Source: Actinomycetota bacterium (lineage in GTDB: Bacteria; Actinomycetota; Aquicultoria; Aquicultorales; Aquicultoraceae). Taken from it: DNA of 40,374 nt. Shown in pieces: positions 34,319-40,374 of this stretch (positions within the stretch are counted from its first letter, which is position 1; each line of letters begins with the position of its first letter). Made by a program: the position numbers and the translations under genes. The stretch lies in NCBI GenBank assembly GCA_030018005.1, contig JASEGT010000012.1, positions 218 to 40,591 of the forward strand, in the 5' to 3' direction. Below the pieces are notes generated by a model. It saw only the letters and a program-made list of their open reading frames with translations. It was not told the DNA's origin and searched no databases.

Positions 34319-35263
34319 ATGAGAGTAGAATACGGAAAGCTTCTGTCGCGCTCCGCCGGGCTGGTCTGGCGCAACAAGATAATCTGGTTGTTCGGTGTTT
34401 TTCTAAGCCTCTCCAGCGGGGCCGGCAACCTCGTCAACTATACCGCCGACGAGCGGGATATCGAGCGGGTTCAAGAACGCATCAATTCTTTTGCGGACAG
34501 CCTGACCGGGGAGACGCTCATCATGCTCCTGGTCGGATTGGTCACTTTTATAGTCTTTAGCATCGTCGTCTATCTAATCGTCACCGGAGCGCTCATCGGG
34601 CTGGCGGGGGATGTAGTGGCGGGAAAGCGAGCACGTTTCGGCCGCGGTCTCGGTGTCGGCATCCGCAAGGCTATCCCGATTTTCGGCGCTGCCCTGCTGC
34701 TTTGGATTCCCTTTATGGTTGTGCTTGCGATGTTCGCGCTCGCCGACATCTACCTGTTTATCGCTGTAGCGCGGAATAATGCCGATGTCTCCATCCCCGC
34801 AATCGTTATTTTGGTCTTCGCCACCGCGCTCGCCATACTTATCTTCATCGCTTCGGGAATCGCAATCGCCGTAATAGGCCGCTTCGCCAATCGCTTCATC
34901 GTAATCGATGGAAAGCGGGCTTTTCGCGCGGTGAGGCAAGCGTCGGCGCTTTTCAGGCGCGAACTCGGTTCCGCGATTCTGACCTGGCTAATAATGTTCG
35001 GCCTCACCGTTGCCTTCATCGCGTTTGCCGGGGGACTGGTCGCGGTTACAATACTTGCGGTCAAAGCGCTGTTCGGGGAGAGCCTTGTAGTCGCCCTGTC
35101 GGTCGCCGCCGCCCTTTTCTTGGTAGCTCTAATCCCGTACGGCTTTTTCGAAGCCTTTGGGAGCACCTTCTGGACGCTGGCGTTTCTTGCGTTGCGTGAG
35201 CGGATAAGCGATAATCTGGTCACGGACGAGGCAGCGGCACCGGTGCCGGATAATGCGCCTTAG
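34319..35263 (+). CDS. Polytopic membrane protein of unknown function
   Basis: The 314-residue product has about six strongly hydrophobic segments, an N-terminal amphipathic start (YGKLLSRSAGLVWRNKIIWLFG), and a basic loop (FIVIDGKRAFRAVRQASALFRRELG) typical of the DUF7544 or glycerophosphodiesterase-membrane-domain-like family. No catalytic residues are evident. I chose ATG at 34319 with AAGGGG close upstream; a TTG at 34280 would add 13 residues. It is 26 bases before rsmI and may be cotranscribed with it. Confidence 0.75.
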   Translation: MRVEYGKLLSRSAGLVWRNKIIWLFGVFLSLSSGAGNLVNYTADERDIERVQERINSFADSLTGETLIMLLVGLVTFIVFSIVVYLIVTGALIGLAGDVVAGKRARFGRGLGVGIRKAIPIFGAALLLWIPFMVVLAMFALADIYLFIAVARNNADVSIPAIVILVFATALAILIFIASGIAIAVIGRFANRFIVIDGKRAFRAVRQASALFRRELGSAILTWLIMFGLTVAFIAFAGGLVAVTILAVKALFGESLVVALSVAAALFLVALIPYGFFEAFGSTFWTLAFLALRERISDNLVTDEAAAPVPDNAP

Positions 35264-35289
35264 AGTGTGCCGTCTATGAAGGAGTCCCG

Positions 35290-36132
35290 GTGTCTGGGGA
35301 GAATGGAAAGCTCTATATCTGCGCAACACCCATAGGAAACCTCGAAGATATAACGCTCCGCGCGCTTCGCATTCTTAAAGAAGCCGACTACATCGCCGCC
35401 GAGGATACGCGGCACACACGCAAGCTTCTCAGTTACTATGACATTCATACCAGATTGACTAGCTACCATGAGCACAATGAGGCGGCTAAAGCCGGCGAGC
35501 TTATTGCGTTGATGGAGTCTGGCGCAAAGGTCGCGCTCGTCTCTGATGCCGGCATGCCGGGCATATCAGACCCTGGGCACAAGCTTATCAAGCGCTGTAT
35601 CGACAGAGGGATTGCCGTGGAGGCGGTTCCGGGCGCGTCAGCGCTTATCACCGCGCTCGTCATCTCGGGCTTGCCCACCGACAGCTTTGTTTTTCAAGGA
35701 TTCATGCCGCGGAAGCAGGGGGAGCGCGTAAAGCTCTTGGCCGAGCTGACAGGGCAGGAGCGCACAGTGATATTGTTTGAGTCGCCTCGTCGGTTGAAGA
35801 CCACGCTCCAGGAAATCGCCGAGGTCGATGCGGACCGTGACGTAGTCATAGCGCGTGAGTTGACCAAGAAATTCGAGCAAGTTTTAAGGGGCACAGCCGG
35901 CGAAATGCTCGAGCTTTTAGATGCCACCGATATTAGGGGAGAGGTAGTTCTTTTGATAGCGCCTCCAAAAGAAAAACGCCCCCGAATATGGGCGGCTGAT
36001 GATTTAAGGTCTGCGGTTGTTAAGCTTATGGATGAAGGTACGCCAAAGAAGCAGGCGATTTTAGAGGTAACTAAAGATTTGGGTGTCGGCAAGCGTTTAG
36101 TGTACGAGTCCGTTAAGGATATCCACACGTAG
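35290..36132 (+). CDS. rsmI: 16S rRNA 2'-O-methyltransferase (C1402)
   Basis: A 280-residue tetrapyrrole-methylase-fold enzyme that uses S-adenosylmethionine to methylate the ribose of C1402 in 16S rRNA. Family motifs are clear: LYICATPIGNLEDITLRALRIL, AEDTRHTRKLLSYY, SDAGMPGISDPG, VPGASALITALVISGLPTD, FQGFMPRKQGER and FESPRRL. The start is GTG, nine bases after GAAGGAG. It is convergent with abrB, as in Bacillus. A C-terminal extension of about 35 residues (KEKRPRIWAADDLRS to the end) is the usual RsmI HTH tail. Confidence 0.96.
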   Translation: MSGENGKLYICATPIGNLEDITLRALRILKEADYIAAEDTRHTRKLLSYYDIHTRLTSYHEHNEAAKAGELIALMESGAKVALVSDAGMPGISDPGHKLIKRCIDRGIAVEAVPGASALITALVISGLPTDSFVFQGFMPRKQGERVKLLAELTGQERTVILFESPRRLKTTLQEIAEVDADRDVVIARELTKKFEQVLRGTAGEMLELLDATDIRGEVVLLIAPPKEKRPRIWAADDLRSAVVKLMDEGTPKKQAILEVTKDLGVGKRLVYESVKDIHT

Positions 36133-36221
36133 ACGCTTGAGTCGTTGGCCCATTGAAGCTACATCTGTACTATGTCGCAGGGCCACCGGTAGTTTCTTCC
36201 CGGCTACTCTACTGTTGGCTG

Positions 36222-36473
36222 CTATACTTTTCGATCTACTAAAAGCTCCTTTTTGCAGTCTTGGCAGACATTCTTGCCTTTAAATGTCTCGATCTGGGTA
36301 CCGGTTCCGCAAAACACACAGACCGATTGATACTTGGATAAGACGATAGAATCTCCGTCGACAAAGATCTCCAGAGGGTCCTTGATCTCAATGCCAAATG
36401 TCCGTCTTAGCTCCATGGGTATTACAATTCTTCCTAGTTCGTCTACACGTCTCACAATGCCAGTGGACTTCAT
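36222..36473 (-). CDS. abrB: AbrB-type transition-state regulator
   Basis: The 83-residue product is a SpoVT/AbrB swapped-hairpin DNA-binding domain (MKSTGIVRRVDELGRIVIPMELRRTFGI) with a C-terminal tail containing CVFCG and CQDCKK, a zinc-ribbon-like pair of CxxC motifs. I chose ATG at 36473 because AGGAGG is nine bases upstream; the frame could run back to 36515. It lies divergent to metG and convergent to rsmI, exactly the position of abrB in Bacillus subtilis. The perfect promoter upstream suggests strong expression, perhaps limited by autorepression. Confidence 0.93.
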   Translation of the reverse strand: MKSTGIVRRVDELGRIVIPMELRRTFGIEIKDPLEIFVDGDSIVLSKYQSVCVFCGTGTQIETFKGKNVCQDCKKELLVDRKV

Positions 36474-36495
36474 GGTGTACCTCCTGCTGCTTTCC

Positions 36496-36524
36496 TTGAC
36501 AAGTGGTTGTATCAATTATATGGT
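36496..36524 (+). promoter_or_regulatory. metG promoter, overlapping the abrB promoter
   Basis: Plus strand TTGACA (36496-36501) and TATGGT (36519-36524) are 17 bases apart, giving a transcript start near 36531 and a leader of about 70 bases. Its -10 overlaps the abrB -10 on the other strand by two bases. Confidence 0.6.
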
Positions 36525-36543
36525 TGAGGAAAATTTGTGTCAA
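36515..36543 (-). promoter_or_regulatory. abrB promoter, perfect consensus
   Basis: On the minus strand TTGACA (36543-36538) and TATAAT (36520-36515) are separated by 17 bases: a full match to the housekeeping consensus, 42 bases from the chosen abrB start. Confidence 0.8.
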
Positions 36544-36600
36544 CGCAGACTATTATAGATTTAAGTGAAATTTTTACAACAGGTGCGGGGAGATTTTAAC

Positions 36601-38142
36601 TTGTCAAGGAAGGCTTTTTACATAACGACGCCTATCTACTATGTTAATGATGTTCCCCATATCGGACACGGTTATTCGACGATAATCGCGGACGTCATGG
36701 CTAGGTACAAGCGTTTTACCGGCTATGACGTGCTTTTTTTGACCGGCACCGACGAACACGGCCAGAAAGTAGAGAAGGCCGCGCTAGAAAAAGGGCTCTC
36801 TCCTCAAGAGCACTCCGACCGAATGGTCGAACCATGGCAATCGTTATGGGCAAAACTGAACATTTCATACGACGATTTTATAAGAACCACACAGGAGCGG
36901 CATATCAAGGTCGTGCAGAGCATCTTCGAGGCGCTCTACGATAAAGGTGATATTTATAAGGGGTTGTATGAAGGCTGGTACTGCGTCCATGAAGAGACTT
37001 TCTATCCCGAATCTCAACTGGTCGGCGGATGTTGTCCCGAATGCAGCCGCGAGGTCGAATGGCTGAAAGAGGAGAGCTATTATTTCAGGACCTCCAAATA
37101 TCAGGAAGCCCTTCTAGCGCACATCAATGAGAACCCGGATTTTGTGCAGCCCGATTTCCGCCGCAATGAGGTCTTGAGTTTCATGGAGAGCGGAGTCCAA
37201 GACATATCGGTTTCGCGCACGACATTTCAATGGGGCATACCCGTACCGTTCGATTCGAAGCACATAATATATGTCTGGTTCGATGCGCTGATCAACTACA
37301 TTACCGGCAGTGGTTACCTCCAAGACGAGGAAAAATATCGCAAATACTGGCCCGCAGACATCCATGTCATCGGGAAAGACATCATCCGTTTTCACGCGGT
37401 CATCTGGCCCATAATGCTCCTAGCGCTCGGCGTCGAGCTTCCCAAGAAGGTATTGGCCACCGGTTTCTGGACGCTCGGGGGTGAAAAGATTTCGAAATCC
37501 AAAGGCATAGTCGTCGATCCCAACCAGTTGATAGACGAGTTTGGAGAGGACACCATCCGCTATTTTCTTTTGCGCGAGATCGGCTTGGGACTCGACGGTG
37601 AGTTTACCAAAGACGCCGTCGTGCGCAGGATAAACGGCGACCTTGCCAATGACCTCGGCAACCTTGTTCACCGCACGGTAGCGATGATGATGAAATACTT
37701 CGAGGGAGCGATTCCCGAGGCAGGGGAGTTCAACCCGATAGATGCGGACTTGAAGAATGAAGCGCTTAGTCTCGCCGGTGCCGTCGAGGAAGCGATGGGC
37801 AGGATTGATATTCGAGAGGCGCTTGTGCGGATATGGAAGGTAGTCGGCAAGGCCAATAAATATATCGATGAAGCCGCCCCTTGGGCGCTGGCCAGGGAAG
37901 GACAGACTGAGCGACTCGAAACCGTGATGCGAACGCTTCTGGAGACCATTCGCATAGTCGCCCTTCATCTAACTCCGGTGATGCCGAAGACCGCCGCTCA
38001 CATATGGGATCAGCTCGGACAGGAGGGCTTTGAAACGCTCTCTTTTGAAGATACCAAGAACTGGGGCGGCCTAGCATCCGGGACATCGGTCAAGAAAGCG
38101 CCGCCGCTCTTTCCTCGAATCGAGATAGAAGAAGACAAATAA
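36601..38142 (+). CDS. metG: Methionyl-tRNA synthetase
   Basis: The 513-residue product charges tRNA-Met with methionine. The HIGH motif (VPHIGHGYST) and the KMSKS-type motif (GEKISKSKG) of class I synthetases are present. A zinc knuckle with three cysteines is visible (CCPEC). The C-terminal tRNA-binding domain found in some bacterial forms (about 650 residues) is absent. I chose TTG at 36601, eight bases after GGGGAG; GTG at 36565 or 36583 would add up to 12 residues that do not match the family. It is upstream of tatD by 75 bases and likely cotranscribed with it. Confidence 0.96.
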   Translation: MSRKAFYITTPIYYVNDVPHIGHGYSTIIADVMARYKRFTGYDVLFLTGTDEHGQKVEKAALEKGLSPQEHSDRMVEPWQSLWAKLNISYDDFIRTTQERHIKVVQSIFEALYDKGDIYKGLYEGWYCVHEETFYPESQLVGGCCPECSREVEWLKEESYYFRTSKYQEALLAHINENPDFVQPDFRRNEVLSFMESGVQDISVSRTTFQWGIPVPFDSKHIIYVWFDALINYITGSGYLQDEEKYRKYWPADIHVIGKDIIRFHAVIWPIMLLALGVELPKKVLATGFWTLGGEKISKSKGIVVDPNQLIDEFGEDTIRYFLLREIGLGLDGEFTKDAVVRRINGDLANDLGNLVHRTVAMMMKYFEGAIPEAGEFNPIDADLKNEALSLAGAVEEAMGRIDIREALVRIWKVVGKANKYIDEAAPWALAREGQTERLETVMRTLLETIRIVALHLTPVMPKTAAHIWDQLGQEGFETLSFEDTKNWGGLASGTSVKKAPPLFPRIEIEEDK

Positions 38143-38217
38143 AGTCTTGCCAAGTGGATAGTATTGTGGTGTAGTTGTTGCTCTGAAGGTTGTTTAATCG
38201 AGTAAGCAGGGAGGCCA

Positions 38218-38997
38218 ATGGGTAAGAAAAAAGGCGGTCTGACCGATAGCCATGCGCATTTAGATTTTTTTGGCTCTGACTCTAAGATAGAAAAAGTGTT
38301 GGCACGCGCAGTCGAGAATGACGTAACCAGGATAATCACGATTGCGGATAGTCTTGAGAGCAGCTATAGGGCTGTCGAGCTGGCCCAGAAACACAGCGAG
38401 GTATACGCTGCGGTCGGCGTCCATCCCCACAACGCGAGCGACGTCAACCCCGAGACGCTCAAAGAGTTGGAGCGTCTGGCAAAAGAGCCGAAGGTTGTGG
38501 CTATAGGGGAGATAGGACTCGACTACCATAAGAACCATTCGCCCCATCTCGTGCAGCAGAAAGTCTTTGAACAACAGCTCGAGCTGGCCAAGAAAGTGAA
38601 ACTGCCGGTCATAGTCCACGATCGCGATGCGGACGCGGATGTTATGGGGGCGCTTATCAAACATGGGACTAAGAAGGGTGTGTTCCACTGTTTCAGTGGA
38701 GACCTGGCGTTTGCCGAAAAAGTTCTCGCCATGAATTTCTATATATCTATCGCCGGGACGGTCACATTCAAGAACGCAGGCGTACTGGCCGGTATAGCCA
38801 AATTTGTTCCCTTGACTAAACTTCTTGTCGAAACCGATTCACCATACCTTACACCTCACCCATACCGGGGCCGCAAAAACGAGCCTGCGTATGTGCGGCT
38901 GGTCGCGGAGAAGATCGCTGAGCTCAAGGAGATCGACGTCTCGGCGGTCGAGGCATCGACGCAGGAAAACATACGGCTTCTCTTTGGCATCGCCTAA
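38218..38997 (+). CDS. tatD: TatD-family metal-dependent hydrolase
   Basis: The 259-residue TIM-barrel product has TatD motifs DSHAHLD, VGVHPHN, AIGEIGLDYH, VHDRDAD, HCFSGD and ETDSPYLTPHPYRG. These bind divalent metals; TatD proteins act as 3'-5' DNA/RNA exonucleases. Despite the name, they are not part of protein export. GGAGG lies directly before the ATG. The gene order metG-tatD-yabE-like matches Bacillus subtilis metS-yabD-yabE. Confidence 0.95.
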   Translation: MGKKKGGLTDSHAHLDFFGSDSKIEKVLARAVENDVTRIITIADSLESSYRAVELAQKHSEVYAAVGVHPHNASDVNPETLKELERLAKEPKVVAIGEIGLDYHKNHSPHLVQQKVFEQQLELAKKVKLPVIVHDRDADADVMGALIKHGTKKGVFHCFSGDLAFAEKVLAMNFYISIAGTVTFKNAGVLAGIAKFVPLTKLLVETDSPYLTPHPYRGRKNEPAYVRLVAEKIAELKEIDVSAVEASTQENIRLLFGIA

Positions 38998-39317
38998 ATA
39001 GTCTATCTATACCGCAAGGGTTTACATCATCTAATATTTGGGTATTCAGCGTTGGGCGACTCAAATAATCGCCACGTTTAAGCGCCGGGTTTTGGCTCTT
39101 TTCGCTCTTGATCTAGTCGATGTATCTTCTGGTTTTTGGGGTCACAAGTGGTGCAACGGCGTTTTGCTTGTCTTCTTGAGCTGCCGTGTTTCGGCCTATG
39201 TCGTACCGTGCTCGTCATTAAAGGTTTTTGAAAACGAAACCGATTGTGTTATAATGACAGGCACTCGTTGCGATTGTGCCTTGACAATTTAATAAGCAAG
39301 CTGAAGGGACTGATTTG
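38998..39317. other. 320 bp gap upstream of the G5/3D gene
   Basis: It contains a good promoter at 39228-39255 and a small hairpin (GGCGA at 39055 and TCGCC at 39069). An 84-codon open frame here has no ribosome site or recognisable content. I looked for a cyclic-di-AMP (ydaO) riboswitch, which often precedes such cell-wall genes, and did not find its motifs. Confidence 0.5.
39228..39255 (+). promoter_or_regulatory. Promoter of the G5/3D gene
   Basis: TTGAAA (39228-39233) and consensus TATAAT (39250-39255) lie 16 bases apart, about 63 bases before the start codon. Confidence 0.65.
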
Positions 39318-40340
39318 ATGAAGGCACGTTTTCCTCAGCTAGCCGGCGGTTTTGGTGCGAGAAAGTATGAAGTTATTCTTCTTGCGCTGATCATGGTTCT
39401 TGTCTTGATGGACATGGTTTACAGTGAAGCTACGGTAAACCTGGTCATCGATGGAAAGGCAAAGACGATAATGACGCGAGGCCGAACCGTGGCTGCTGTA
39501 CTGAACGAAAACGGCGTAACGATCAAGGCATCAGACGCAGTAACGCCCGAACCCTCCGACCGAGTCAGAGAGGGTATGACAGTAAAAGTACAACAAGCTG
39601 TACCATTGAAAATAAGAATCAACGAAGATGAATTTGCAGTGATGTCGACTGAAGGCACCGTTGGAGGAGCCTTAGAAGACATCGGGTTACGTCTAAAGCC
39701 CGCCGATAAAGTAGAGCCGAGTGTTGACACGAGGCTCAGGGCAGGCTTAGTGATTAATATAGCGCTGGTGACTAGCAAGTTTGAAGTCACCAAGACCCCT
39801 ATTCCTTATGAGACCGTAAGCAACGCGGACGCGGGTCTCGATTATGGGAAGAAGAAGGTCGTAGCAGCGGGTAAGCAAGGCTTACTCGTAAAGATTGTGG
39901 AAGTTGTGTACGAAGGCGACCAGCCTGTCACGCGGAGTGTAAAATCTCAAAGCGTTGTCACGCCGCCATCTAGCGAGGTGGTAGCGGTAGGCACAAAACG
40001 CAAGGTCGCCCGATTGATGGGGTCTAGTGTATCGCGAGGAGCCATGCGTGCTCCCGCCGGAAAGATGGTTGTTATGAAAGCTAGCGCCTATGCGCCGAAC
40101 TACGGCCCGGGCGTCGGCAGTAGAACCGCTAACGGCATGAAAGCACAGAGAGGCGTTGTCGCGGTAGACCCAAGAGTAATTCCTCTGGGCACGAAAGTGT
40201 ACATTGAAGGTTATGGCGAAGCGATCGCAGCGGATACCGGTGGAGCGATTAAAGGAAATCGTATCGACCTGTGCTATAACACACCGGGGGAATGCTTTGA
40301 GTTTGGCCGCCGGGAGGTAAAAGTTACCATCCTGGAATAG
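39318..40340 (+). CDS. YabE-like cell-wall protein: DUF348, G5 and 3D domains
   Basis: A 340-residue secreted or membrane-anchored protein. One hydrophobic helix (about residues 18-37) is followed by two DUF348 units (VIDGKAKTIMTRGRTVAAVLNENGV and RINEDEFAVMSTEGTVGGALEDIGL), a G5 domain (about residues 160-220, PIPYETVSNADAGLDYGKKKVV) and a C-terminal 3D domain with the three-Asp motif (VDPRVIPLG, AADTGGAIKGNRIDL). The fold is that of lytic transglycosylases and stationary-phase/resuscitation proteins such as YabE and Rpf-like factors, so it probably cleaves peptidoglycan. The ATG at 39318 follows GAAGGGA; an adjacent TTG is less likely. In Bacillus it would be followed by rnmV and ksgA, beyond this window. 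Confidence 0.93.
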   Translation: MKARFPQLAGGFGARKYEVILLALIMVLVLMDMVYSEATVNLVIDGKAKTIMTRGRTVAAVLNENGVTIKASDAVTPEPSDRVREGMTVKVQQAVPLKIRINEDEFAVMSTEGTVGGALEDIGLRLKPADKVEPSVDTRLRAGLVINIALVTSKFEVTKTPIPYETVSNADAGLDYGKKKVVAAGKQGLLVKIVEVVYEGDQPVTRSVKSQSVVTPPSSEVVAVGTKRKVARLMGSSVSRGAMRAPAGKMVVMKASAYAPNYGPGVGSRTANGMKAQRGVVAVDPRVIPLGTKVYIEGYGEAIAADTGGAIKGNRIDLCYNTPGECFEFGRREVKVTILE

Positions 40341-40374
40341 GTTACTACGAGGCGATGGAGCCACAGTGACTCTA

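Noticed and set aside
39038-39292. Plus-strand 84-codon frame before the G5/3D gene
   Set aside because: No ribosome site, contains the promoter of the next gene, and shows no domain-like sequence.
1-40374. tRNA, rRNA, CRISPR arrays, insertion sequences and phage genes
   Set aside because: I saw no cloverleaf, rRNA segment, regularly spaced short repeats, transposase or integrase in the window.

Overview
The window looks like chromosome of an anaerobic, metal-respiring Gram-positive-lineage bacterium. The multihaem cytochromes, the CcdA-type maturation protein, and the rsmI-abrB-metG-tatD-yabE gene order (the arrangement of Bacillus subtilis) support this. A deep-branching actinobacterial or clostridial lineage fits best, but no rRNA is present and the assignment is an inference. 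Starts are mixed ATG, GTG and TTG, and a few loci carry apparent frame or stop lesions.

Left part (1-11400, all minus strand): an envelope/surface module. Read in the direction of transcription it holds an O-antigen-ligase-like membrane protein with TPRs, a membrane-anchored TPR protein, a membrane-anchored NHL beta-propeller, a secreted six-haem cytochrome, another TPR protein, and a giant secreted repeat protein that runs off the left edge. The giant protein has near-identical long repeats, many DxNxNG-type loops and a fibronectin-III-like end.

11788-18809 (minus strand): six membrane-anchored NapC/NirT-like multihaem cytochromes carrying 12, 6, 6, 6, 10 and 10 haem motifs, one unknown single-TM protein among them, and a CcdA-type protein. 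With the six-haem protein to the left, the window encodes 56 predicted haem sites. This suggests electron transfer from the membrane across the envelope.

18928-28275: metal handling. A BlaI-like repressor and a short M56 (BlaR1-like) metalloprotease with a cysteine-rich tail precede an operon of a DUF2318-type protein, a Cys-rich lipid-free membrane protein, two FtsX-like permeases and an ABC ATPase. The same palindrome lies at the repressor promoter and in front of this operon. Next come a CsoR copper repressor (minus) and a CopA-type ATPase. In CopA the first metal-binding cysteine codon of the N-terminal GMTCxxC motif is an in-frame TGA, followed by a SECIS-like hairpin. CsoR-like G-tract sites sit before csoR, copA and the ccdA-like gene.

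28379-40374: mostly housekeeping. This part holds a metallophosphoesterase, a ROK sugar kinase, a frameshifted Lon-family protease, a DUF362/ferredoxin protein, a polytopic membrane protein, rsmI, abrB (minus), metG, tatD and a G5/3D cell-wall protein. abrB and metG are served by overlapping divergent promoters.
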